DNA from: JALZAA01 sp035316025
GTDB taxonomy: Bacteria; Actinomycetota; Acidimicrobiia; IMCC26256; JACDBD01
Direction of reading: 5' to 3'
Assembly (NCBI GenBank): GCA_035316025.1
Contig: DATFXL010000121.1
Span: 1 to 10,780 of the forward strand
Length of the DNA: 10,780 nucleotides
Shown here: piece after piece, positions 1-6,002 of the stretch
How the letters are laid out: every line of letters starts with the position of its first letter
How positions within the stretch are numbered: the first letter of the stretch is position 1
Made by a program: the position numbers and the translations under genes
Notes under the pieces: model-generated
Seen by the model: the letters and a program-made list of their open reading frames with translations, nothing else
Database searches by the model: none
What the model was told of the DNA's origin: nothing

Positions 1-855
1 CACGGTGCGGATCGTCGCGATCTTCTTCAGCCGCGCGAAGGCCGACTCCATCGAGATCGGCGCGGGGTTCTCGTCCTCGATCACCTCACCGAGGACATCG
101 TCCTTCTCGAACTGCCCGCGCGGCGGCTCCTTCATCGCGAAGGCACCGAGCCCGACGAGCGCCGCGGGAATCCCGAGCAAGTACCAGGCCCAGCGCCATC
201 CCTCCGGTCCACCGACCCAGGTCGCGATCGCCGCGACGAGAATCGGACTGGCAAGACCCGCGCCGTGCGCCCCCATTTGCATCGTGGCCGCCATGCGGGC
301 GCGGATGCCGATCGGATAGTTGTCGGCGATCAGCGACTGATGCACCGGGATGCTGTTCGACTTGGCGATGCCGGTCGCGAAGCGGGTCCAGAACAGCATG
401 AAGGCATTGACCGCGAGACCCGAGCAGAAGACGAAGAACCCGAAGGCAACGCTGGCGATGCCCACGATGGGCACTCGCTTCACCCGGTCGGCGAGCCAGC
501 CCATCGGGACGGCGCCGAGCACGAAGAACGCCGCCGAGGCGGTAGCGATGAAGACGATTGCGCCGCTGCTGATGTGGAACGTCGCGCGGATCTCGGGCCC
601 GAGCACCTGGATCGCCGCGCTCTCCAGCTCGTCGAAGGCGAGGAGGAGGCCGAGCACGATGAACATCAGCTTCCCGCCGCGGGCGAACGCCTCGCGGAAA
701 CTGACCGGCTCGGAGTTGACCCCCGGAAGCAGGTCGTCCGGGAAGATCACCTGCTCTTTGGCGAGCTCCTCGGCTTCTTGGCGCGCCCCTTCTTCGTCCA
801 GTACCGCGGCGGCCAGTGCAGCGACGTCGCCCCGCGTCTCGTCCGTCGGCTCCAT
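1..855 (-). CDS. MFS transporter, N-terminal half (runs off the left edge)
   Basis: Major facilitator superfamily permease of the inner membrane; the substrate cannot be told. The minus-strand frame is open from an ATG at 855 to base 1, giving 285 codons. An in-frame TGA lies nine codons upstream and no other start intervenes, so this start is firm. The first 55 or so residues are an acidic, charged cytoplasmic extension. Six hydrophobic segments follow at roughly 62-82, 98-118, 129-148, 150-166, 188-212 and 222-241. The loop between segments 2 and 3 reads GWLADRVKRVP (119-129), the classical MFS motif A. After segment 6 a charged stretch (242-285) matches the central cytoplasmic loop, so the window holds the N-lobe only. 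The gene follows the substrate-binding protein in the same direction after a 110-bp gap, but has its own likely promoter. The family is clear; the substrate is unknown. Confidence 0.9.
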   Translation of the reverse strand, partial: MEPTDETRGDVAALAAAVLDEEGARQEAEELAKEQVIFPDDLLPGVNSEPVSFREAFARGGKLMFIVLGLLLAFDELESAAIQVLGPEIRATFHISSGAIVFIATASAAFFVLGAVPMGWLADRVKRVPIVGIASVAFGFFVFCSGLAVNAFMLFWTRFATGIAKSNSIPVHQSLIADNYPIGIRARMAATMQMGAHGAGLASPILVAAIATWVGGPEGWRWAWYLLGIPAALVGLGAFAMKEPPRGQFEKDDVLGEVIEDENPAPISMESAFARLKKIATIRTV

Positions 856-903
856 GTCCTCGCCGCCTCGGTCCCGCCGGGCTCACGAACCTCGGGCGCT
901 GGG

Positions 904-932
904 ATCGTAATTGTTCCTGACGCGCGTGTCAG
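904..932 (-). promoter_or_regulatory. Candidate sigma-70-type promoter of the MFS gene
   Basis: On the minus strand a CTGACA hexamer (927-932, one mismatch to TTGACA) is followed after exactly 17 bp by TACGAT (904-909), which fits the actinobacterial TANNNT -10 pattern. Transcription would start near 897, about 40 bases before the MFS ATG at 855. The -35 box lies inside the inverted repeat at 916-933. This is a visual match only; there is no expression evidence. Confidence 0.5.
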
Positions 933-933
933 G
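916..933. repeat. Inverted repeat overlapping the MFS -35 box
   Basis: The arms CCTGAC (916-921) and GTCAGG (928-933) are perfect complements around a 6-base centre. That centre adds a further C-G pair and a G-T pair. No T-run follows on either strand, so an operator is more likely than an intrinsic terminator. It also lies between the end of the substrate-binding protein gene and the MFS start, so a weak terminator role for the upstream gene is not excluded. Confidence 0.4.
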
Positions 934-965
934 TGATCGGCGTCCTCGAGGCTTTCGTTCGCGGC

Positions 966-2345
966 CTAGCCGGTGATGTCCTGCAATGGGGTGACCGCGC
1001 GCCAGTCGCCACCAGACCCGATCGAGGAGTCGAACGCCTCGAGGCGGAAATTGTCCTCGGCGTCGTACTTGCGGGAGTGCAACGAGGAGTACGGTCCGGA
1101 GCCGCGGTTGTCGATCTTGCCGAAGCTGTTGACGGTCTTCACCCAGTTCGAGTTGTTGAGGTTCTCGCCCGCGCGGACGGCGATGTCGTGGAACATGGTG
1201 AGCACCTGGCACGCGTCGTTGATGGAGCCGTTCGTGCCGAGCGTCTTGCCACCCGGGCCCTGCAGTACCTCCTGGGAGTCGGGCGCGTGCATCCCGGTGT
1301 ACTTCTCGTAGATGGCGGCGCAGTACTTCCAGTTCTCGCTCTGGTCGTACTCCTGCGGCGTGAGTCCTCCCGCGGAGAGGATGCCCTCGTATGGATTCGG
1401 CTTCATGCCGGCCTGAACCAACTCCCGTCCGAAATCCTTTACGTCTGTCGTGTCGGCGATGAGCATCACATTGGGCAAGGCTGCGCGCAGTTTGGTGACG
1501 AACTGCTTCGACGCCACTTCATCGCCAGACAGGAACACGGCGTTGACGTTCTCGCCCTTCCACTTCTCGATGAAGCTGTCGAGCTGGGCCTGCGCGGCCG
1601 TCGTGTCCGCCGTTCCGCTGATCGAGAGGACTGCGGTCGAACCCGTCGCCACGTGGAGCTTCTTCAGGCCGGGCACGATCGTCTGGTTCACCGTGCTCGC
1701 CTCCTGCGATCCCCCGAGTACCGCGACCTTTTTATGGGCGAGTGTCTTCTGCTTCTTCAACAGCTGGAGCAAGACCCGGACCGTGCGCTCGTTCGTTGCA
1801 CCGGGATAGACGATGAGGCCGGGCGGCGATTGGTTCATAATCGCCTGCGTCAGGTTGAACGTCATCAGGACGCGCTGGTGCTGCTTCGCGACGCAGGTTT
1901 GCGCGTCGCCCGAGAAGTCGACGAACGTCCCGACCACCGCGAACACCTTGTCATCGTCGGCGAACTTGGTGCACACTGCGAGCGGCCCCGCGCTCCCTAG
2001 CGGGCAGTAGCTGTCGTACACGGGCACGATCTTGCGGCCCGCGATCCCGCCCTTCGCATTGATGTCGTCGACGTACGCCTGGTACACTTGGTCCTGGTTC
2101 ACCCGGATTTCGTCGACAAAGTTCTTGACGCAGTCGAAGTCAACGAGCGCGATCCCCACCTTGATCTGGGTCGGCGTTACGCCAACCCCGACCGGCTTCG
2201 ACGGACGACGGCCTGTGGCCGTCGACGACGTAGAGCCGGCTCTTGCCCACGCGCCACCACCCCCCGCCAGCGTCACGAGGACGACGACGGCGACACACGC
2301 CAGCACAGAACGACACAACGTGCGCCGTTCTCGACGCGCCGCCAT
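966..2345 (-). CDS. Secreted ABC-type substrate-binding protein, LivK/branched-chain amino acid family
   Basis: Extracytoplasmic solute-binding protein of the Peripla_BP_6 (type I fold) group, 459 residues. Residues 1-12 are Arg-rich and 13-28 hydrophobic. An AWARA cleavage region at about 32-36 makes a Sec signal peptide. The Cys at 17 precedes most of the hydrophobic core, so this is not a typical lipobox. The mature N-terminus has the family opening strand (IKVGIALVDF, 61-70), then YVDDINAKGGIAGRKI (91-106), a phrase typical of the family. The mature part has six Cys (72, 114, 125, 151, 342, 379), which could form disulfides outside the cell. I chose the ATG at 2345 because the signal peptide begins there; an in-frame ATG far upstream at 2549 adds only Arg-rich sequence. 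A GTG at 2351 is an alternative. No permease or ATPase gene is visible. The ligand could be an amino acid, an aromatic acid or another small organic molecule. Confidence 0.87.
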   Translation of the reverse strand: MAARRERRTLCRSVLACVAVVVLVTLAGGGGAWARAGSTSSTATGRRPSKPVGVGVTPTQIKVGIALVDFDCVKNFVDEIRVNQDQVYQAYVDDINAKGGIAGRKIVPVYDSYCPLGSAGPLAVCTKFADDDKVFAVVGTFVDFSGDAQTCVAKQHQRVLMTFNLTQAIMNQSPPGLIVYPGATNERTVRVLLQLLKKQKTLAHKKVAVLGGSQEASTVNQTIVPGLKKLHVATGSTAVLSISGTADTTAAQAQLDSFIEKWKGENVNAVFLSGDEVASKQFVTKLRAALPNVMLIADTTDVKDFGRELVQAGMKPNPYEGILSAGGLTPQEYDQSENWKYCAAIYEKYTGMHAPDSQEVLQGPGGKTLGTNGSINDACQVLTMFHDIAVRAGENLNNSNWVKTVNSFGKIDNRGSGPYSSLHSRKYDAEDNFRLEAFDSSIGSGGDWRAVTPLQDITG

Positions 2346-2376
2346 GCGCACCCCCCGATCAGACCTACGGCAGGAG

Positions 2377-2405
2377 ACCCTAGATCGCTCACGAGCACGT
2401 GTCCC
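2377..2405 (-). promoter_or_regulatory. Weak candidate promoter for the substrate-binding protein gene
   Basis: On the minus strand TAGGGT (2377-2382) fits the TANNNT -10 pattern. GGGACA, which matches the last four bases of TTGACA, lies 17 bp upstream at 2400-2405. A better -35 word, TTGACG (2405-2410), is 22 bp from this -10, which is too far. The spacer carries CACG-TGCT-CGTG, a short inverted repeat. Transcription would start near 2370, about 25 bases before the ATG. The call is tentative. Confidence 0.3.
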
Positions 2406-2591
2406 GTCAATGGCCTCGCGATCGCCGTGAGCCGGCGACCCGTGCCAGTTGCCCATACGGCGCCTCGGCCCGCAGCTCTCGAGGCGACCGGCGGAGAAGG
2501 ACTCGAGATGCCAGCGCCGGCTTCCGTTGCCGCGTGCAGCCCTGAACACCGTGACCTCGAAGACTTGGCCACTCTGAGCCCAGTCCGGATG

Positions 2592-2621
2592 GAGACGGCG
2601 GAGCGTTCGCTCCGCCGTCTC
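2592..2621. repeat. Perfect 14-bp hairpin with a TT centre
   Basis: The left arm 2592-2605 (GAGACGGCGGAGCG) and the right arm 2608-2621 are exact complements separated by TT. In RNA the loop would open to about four bases (GTTC), leaving a very stable 13-bp GC-rich stem. It could act as a bidirectional transcription block or RNA-stabilising structure at the end of the kinase operon. No U-tract follows on either strand. Confidence 0.7.
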
Positions 2622-2634
2622 GCCTGACCACCGA

Positions 2635-2654
2635 GGGCGAGGCTTGCCTCGCCC
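2635..2654. repeat. Second tandem hairpin, 9-bp stem with a TT centre
   Basis: GGGCGAGGC (2635-2643) and GCCTCGCCC (2646-2654) are perfect complements around TT. It lies 13 bases from the first hairpin and has the same TT-centred design, so the two form a tandem pair. The arm sequences differ, so they are not simple copies of each other. Confidence 0.65.
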
Positions 2655-2772
2655 CCACGCGGGAAGAAGCCCGGCGTTTGGCGACCGCGCACTGCTGGAT
2701 CATCGACGACCGCCACGTGAAGATCCTCCACCTCGCCAGGGACATCCTCCTCGCCTGTGTTCGGTGCGAAGC

Positions 2773-2788
2773 GTCGAGCGTGCTCGAC
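2773..2788. repeat. 7-bp inverted repeat GTCGAGC-GT-GCTCGAC
   Basis: Perfect arms at 2773-2779 and 2782-2788, next to the 16-bp palindrome at 2796-2811 and sharing its TCGA core. The pair could be clustered protein-binding sites or a small RNA structure downstream of the kinase gene. Confidence 0.45.
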
Positions 2789-2795
2789 TCGCAGA

Positions 2796-2811
2796 ACTCG
2801 ACATGTCGAGT
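2796..2811. repeat. 16-bp perfect palindrome ACTCGACATGTCGAGT
   Basis: The two 8-base halves are exact reverse complements with no spacer, a form typical of dimeric repressor operators rather than RNA hairpins. It lies about 85 bp beyond the kinase stop and 450 bp upstream of the substrate-binding protein start, so no target promoter is obvious. I found no second copy in the window. Confidence 0.5.
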
Positions 2812-2894
2812 CACTTGTGAACCGCAGGTCGCTCGACAGTTGTGTGCTCGATCTGCCGTTCCGGTCGCCACGGCGCGCCGTCACTCAGGCGTCG

Positions 2895-4340
2895 CTAGCG
2901 TCGTGTATCCGTGGCTATCTGCAGTACAGCGGCGGCGGCGGTATTCGAACGAGTTCGAACTTCGCGGTATGCGTCGATCAGCGCGGCCTCCGGCTCCTCT
3001 TGCGTCACAATCGGATTCAAATCATCGACGTCGAGAGGCTCGCCCAGCGCGGCTCCGACCACGATCCGTGCGCCGACTGACGCGGCCTCGTTGGAGGTCA
3101 GCCGAACAACCGGCTTGCGGGAGCACGCGGCCAACACCGACCGCCAGACCAAGTCGCCGGCGCCGCCTCCGGCGAGCGCGAGCTGACGCGCGTCCGGGGC
3201 GAGAAGTTCCAAGGACCGAGTCACGTCGAGCGCGACCGCCTCGACAAGAGCTCGGGCGAGCTCGGCCGGCCCGTGCCCGGCCGTGAGCCCGACGAATGCA
3301 GCGTGGGTATCGGCCCTCCACCAGGGAGCACGCGCGCCGTTGAGCCAAGCCAGCGCGATCAGCCCGAGCGCTCCGGGCTCCACTTCTGCTGCCGCCATCA
3401 TCAAGTCGTCGCGTGACCAGCCGGTGATCGACTCGAGCCAGCCGATGGCGGCGCCACTGCTCGACAGACCCGCCTCCTGCACGTATCCACCGAGCGCGCC
3501 CACAGAGATCTGTGCCTCTGTCGGCGCGCGCCGCCCACCGCTCAGCGGAACCGAGACGTTGGCGGTCGTACCCCACGACACCATCGGACGCTTCTCCGTG
3601 GCGCCGACACCGAGTGCCTCGCAGGCACGGTCTCCTGCGCCCAGGACGACCCCGACGTCGCGGTCGAGCTGCAGATCGCGGGCAACCTCGCGCAGCAAGC
3701 CGTCGACCATGGTGGTCGACGGCCGCACCGGCGGCAGCCGCTCGCCGGCAGCATCGAGCCCGACCGACGTCCACCCGCCTCCCTCGATCGCAAACCAACC
3801 AGTACGCGACGCGAGCGATGGGTCGGTCACGACTTCACCTGTCAAGCGCGCCACGACGAGATCCCGGGGCGCGAGTATCCATCGCGCCTCGGCGAACTGC
3901 TTTGCTCGGTGCTCACGCACCCAGAGCAGCTTTGCCGCGTGCGTAGCCGGGTTGAGCACGACGCCGGTGCGTGCCCGGAACTCTCGGGCATCACCGAGCT
4001 TCTCGGCCTCGGATCCCGCCCGCTGGTCCGACCACAGAATCCCCGGGCCGAGCGGGGTCAGCGCGTTGTTGACGAGCACGAAAGATTCGCGGGCGGCTGC
4101 AAAGCCGATTGCGCGCACCGCGGCATAAGCACCGGGTGCGACAGACCGAAGCTGCGCGCACGCTTCCACCACCGAGGACCACCAGTGGGTCGGGTCTTGC
4201 TCCGCCCATCCAGCCTTGGGGTGCTGAGTCGCGATCGGCACGCGCGCGATAGCGGCAAGCCGACGGCCCGACCACAGTCCGGCCTTGGTCGCGCTGGTTC
4301 CGAGATCGAGTGTAAGGACCGGCGCGCCGCTCACCGGCAC
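2895..4340 (-). CDS. FGGY-family carbohydrate kinase (xylulokinase-like)
   Basis: Cytoplasmic ATP-dependent sugar kinase, about 481 residues, the usual size for the xylulokinase branch. With GTG 4340 as residue 1, the N-terminal FGGY domain opens with LDLGTSATKAG (11-21), the phosphate-binding strand. GWAEQDPTHWW (44-54) and WSDQR (103-107) are typical substrate-side motifs. GAGDRACEALGVG (234-246) places the catalytic base at Asp237. The C-terminal ATPase domain has the glycine-rich LALAGGGAGD motif and a LNGARAPWW segment matching the family's GERxPxW region. The GTG lies one base after the TGA of the upstream dehydrogenase, which suggests translational coupling; a second GTG at 4334 is equally possible. 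An ATG at 4421 would overlap the dehydrogenase by 80 bp with a non-homologous leader, so I rejected it. The sugar cannot be told: xylulose, ribulose and sugar-alcohol kinases all look alike here. Confidence 0.9.
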   Translation of the reverse strand: MPVSGAPVLTLDLGTSATKAGLWSGRRLAAIARVPIATQHPKAGWAEQDPTHWWSSVVEACAQLRSVAPGAYAAVRAIGFAAARESFVLVNNALTPLGPGILWSDQRAGSEAEKLGDAREFRARTGVVLNPATHAAKLLWVREHRAKQFAEARWILAPRDLVVARLTGEVVTDPSLASRTGWFAIEGGGWTSVGLDAAGERLPPVRPSTTMVDGLLREVARDLQLDRDVGVVLGAGDRACEALGVGATEKRPMVSWGTTANVSVPLSGGRRAPTEAQISVGALGGYVQEAGLSSSGAAIGWLESITGWSRDDLMMAAAEVEPGALGLIALAWLNGARAPWWRADTHAAFVGLTAGHGPAELARALVEAVALDVTRSLELLAPDARQLALAGGGAGDLVWRSVLAACSRKPVVRLTSNEAASVGARIVVGAALGEPLDVDDLNPIVTQEEPEAALIDAYREVRTRSNTAAAAVLQIATDTRR

Positions 4341-4341
4341 T

Positions 4342-5226
4342 TCAGACGCCGGCGAGGCGTCGAACAACCTTGCCGAGGGCCGAGAAGTCCTCCCGGCCCC
4401 AACCGGCTCGACTCGCTGCACCCAAGAGCTGGCGGACGATCCCCAACGTGAACAGTGGGCTCTGCTCCTTGGCCGCGTATGCGATGGCGAGGTCGAGGTC
4501 CTTGGCCATCAGGTCGGTCATGAACCCCGGTTGCCAGTCGTTGGACGCCGGGCTGTCTGCCAGCACGCCCTCGAAGGGGATGCGGGTCCGAATCGCGGTG
4601 CAGTCACCCGTCGAGTGGCTGATTACCTCGTACAACTTGTGCAGGTCGACGCCCGCCTTCGCCGCCATCGTCGTTGCCTCCGCAGTGGCGAGCATCTGTG
4701 CAGCGTAAATGAGGTTGTTGCAGAGCTTTACGACCTGGCCCATGCCGGGCCCGCCGACATGGACGATGAGCCCGGCGAACGGCTCCAGGGCAGGGCGGGC
4801 CGCGTCGAGCACGTCGGACTCGCCCCCGGCCATGAGCGTGAGAGTGCCTTTTTCCGCCCCCACCGTGCCGCCCGAGAGCGGCGCCTCGAGGTAGCCGGCG
4901 CCGGCCCCCGTCACGCGCTCGTGAAGAGAACGCTCCGCCTCCGGGTCGATAGTCGACGTGTCGACGACGATCTTGCCGTTGCCGATCGCCGGCCATGCCG
5001 CGTCGATCACCTCGACGACGTCGGGCGAGTTCGGGAGGCACAGGATCGTCACGTCGCTCGCGTCGACCACGCCTTGTGGACCGTCTCCCTCGGTGGCACC
5101 GGCGGCCACCGCCGCGTCGATGGGGGCACGCCGACGCGACGCGACCGCAACGTCATGGCCGGAATCGATCAAATGGAGCGTCATCGGCAGTCCCATGGCT
5201 CCGAGGCCGACGAAGCCGACTCGCAT
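4342..5226 (-). CDS. NAD(P)-dependent beta-hydroxyacid dehydrogenase, HIBADH/GarR family
   Basis: Reversible oxidoreductase of 3-hydroxyisobutyrate, tartronate semialdehyde or related beta-hydroxyacids; 294 residues, full family length. The Rossmann opening GFVGLGAMGLPM (4-15) is diagnostic. DTST (89-92), YLEAPLSGGTVGAEKGTL (112-129, substrate-binding loop with Ser118-Gly-Gly) and GMGQVVKLCNN (161-171) follow, with the family catalytic lysine at Lys167 and Asn171. KDLDLA (242-247) is the last conserved motif. The loop after the second strand reads SRRR (30-33), which hints at NADP preference (inference). The ATG at 5226 follows AGGGGGA at about 4 bases, a good ribosome site and the clearest in the window. 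The gene leads a two-gene operon with the kinase and is divergent from the ThuA operon. It could make or use a sugar-derived hydroxyacid; sulfolactaldehyde reductases are in this family too, but nothing specific points there. Confidence 0.92.
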   Translation of the reverse strand: MRVGFVGLGAMGLPMTLHLIDSGHDVAVASRRRAPIDAAVAAGATEGDGPQGVVDASDVTILCLPNSPDVVEVIDAAWPAIGNGKIVVDTSTIDPEAERSLHERVTGAGAGYLEAPLSGGTVGAEKGTLTLMAGGESDVLDAARPALEPFAGLIVHVGGPGMGQVVKLCNNLIYAAQMLATAEATTMAAKAGVDLHKLYEVISHSTGDCTAIRTRIPFEGVLADSPASNDWQPGFMTDLMAKDLDLAIAYAAKEQSPLFTLGIVRQLLGAASRAGWGREDFSALGKVVRRLAGV

Positions 5227-5244
5227 CTATTCCCCCTAACGCCA

Positions 5245-5258
5245 CGTCAGGCTTGACG
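5245..5258. repeat. Inverted repeat CGTCA-GGCT-TGACG in the divergent promoter gap
   Basis: Perfect 5-bp arms (5245-5249 and 5254-5258) around four bases. The right arm is contained in the TTGACG -35 box of the rightward promoter. It lies about 20 bp before the leftward dehydrogenase start, so one bound regulator could affect both operons. It is short and could be chance. Confidence 0.3.
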
Positions 5259-5281
5259 CTACCAGTGGGCGTTCTTACCGT
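5253..5281 (+). promoter_or_regulatory. Promoter of the rightward ThuA-hydrolase-GH4-NagB operon
   Basis: TTGACG (5253-5258) and TACCGT (5276-5281, a TANNNT -10) are separated by the ideal 17 bp. Transcription would start near 5287-5289. The message would then be almost leaderless for the ATG at 5292, or carry a leader of about 28 bases with a GGAGAAGG ribosome site (5301-5308) for the TTG at 5316. Confidence 0.6.
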
Positions 5282-5291
5282 GACCGCCACC

Positions 5292-6002
5292 ATGGCGCGT
5301 GGAGAAGGAAGGTCGTTGAGCTCGAGTCTGCTATTTGTGACGCAGGTCGCTCCGTACCGCGACGGCCCGGCCGGCGTGCACGGAGTGCTCGATCAGGCCG
5401 CGATGGGCGTGAGCGAGGTCGCCGAGCTCGGCGGGCTCGACGCCCGTCGAGTCGACGACGTCCGCGAGCTCGGAACTAGCGACATCACGGAGGCCCGCGT
5501 CGTCGCGCTCTTCACGATCGGTGAGACACCATGGACCGCGGACCAGCGCGCCGCGCTGCTCGAAGGCGTGCGGTCGAGCCAGCTCGCCGTCGTCGCGATC
5601 CATTCGGCCACCGACGCCTGTTACGGATGGGACGACTACGGCCGGTTGGTGGGTGCACGCTTCGACGGACATCCCTGGACGCAAGAGGTCGAGCTCGACG
5701 TCGTCGACCCAGATCATCCCGCCACCGCGCATCTCGGCGGCACATGGCGGTGGCGCGACGAGGTGTATCAGTTCCGCGACCTGCGAGCCGACGCGCGCGT
5801 GCTGCTCCGAGCCCCCGAGTCACAGCTCGACCCGGGAGTCGCCGGTGCGAAGCGGCCGAGCTTCGGATTTCCCCTCTCGTGGTGCTTTCGCGAGGGCGAG
5901 GGGCGAGTGTTCTCGACCAGCTTGGGTCACTTCCCTGGCGCATGGGAGAGCCCGGCGTACCTTCGGCATCTCGCCGGCGGGCTGGCCTGGGCCGTCGGCT
6001 GA
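5292..6002 (+). CDS. ThuA-domain protein (trehalose-utilisation type, PF06283-like)
   Basis: A 236-residue single-domain protein with the class I glutamine-amidotransferase-like fold of ThuA. From ATG 5292: strand LLFVTQ (13-18), AIHSATDACYGWDDYGRLVG (102-121) with the ThuA HSA motif, GHPWTQEVELDVVDPDHPA (126-144), DEVYQF (156-161) and GRVFSTSLGHFPGAW (204-218) near the C-terminus are all hallmarks of the family. In rhizobia ThuA works with the dehydrogenase ThuB in disaccharide use by a 3-keto route; the exact reaction is not settled. Here no ThuB homologue is present, and the NAD-dependent partner in the same operon is a GH4 enzyme. Start choice is open: ATG 5292 has no ribosome site, while the in-frame TTG 5316 follows GGAGAAGGAAGG and gives 228 residues beginning right at the first strand. 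First gene of a four-gene operon. Confidence 0.85.
   Translation: MARGEGRSLSSSLLFVTQVAPYRDGPAGVHGVLDQAAMGVSEVAELGGLDARRVDDVRELGTSDITEARVVALFTIGETPWTADQRAALLEGVRSSQLAVVAIHSATDACYGWDDYGRLVGARFDGHPWTQEVELDVVDPDHPATAHLGGTWRWRDEVYQFRDLRADARVLLRAPESQLDPGVAGAKRPSFGFPLSWCFREGEGRVFSTSLGHFPGAWESPAYLRHLAGGLAWAVG

Larger units (their letters stand above)
2346..2894. other. 549-bp region without a credible gene, rich in palindromes
   Basis: It lies downstream of the kinase stop and upstream of the substrate-binding protein start, both on the minus strand. Frames open through it, but their translations are Arg/Ser-rich without any domain I recognise, so I call no gene. It holds two tandem hairpins (2592-2654), a 16-bp perfect palindrome (2796-2811), a 7-bp inverted repeat at 2773-2788, a 12-bp palindrome at 2870-2881 and a weak promoter near its left end. 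I see no T-run of the kind that marks an intrinsic terminator. Confidence 0.6.

Noticed and set aside
933..2000. Plus-strand open frame of 355 codons opposite the substrate-binding protein
   Set aside because: Shadow of the minus-strand gene, which has a signal peptide and family motifs; the plus frame has none.
2346..2549. Upstream extension of the substrate-binding protein to ATG 2549
   Set aside because: The extra 68 residues are Arg-rich and would bury the signal peptide, which starts naturally at the ATG at 2345.
2870..2881. 12-bp palindrome ACGGCGCGCCGT after the kinase stop
   Set aside because: Short and made of GC-rich dinucleotides common in this DNA, without a T-run; not convincing as a terminator on its own.
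2273..2884. Minus-strand open frame of 203 codons in the gap between kinase and binding protein
   Set aside because: It overlaps the start of the binding-protein gene, runs through two perfect hairpins, has no family motif and no good ribosome site at its start. A decayed gene cannot be excluded.
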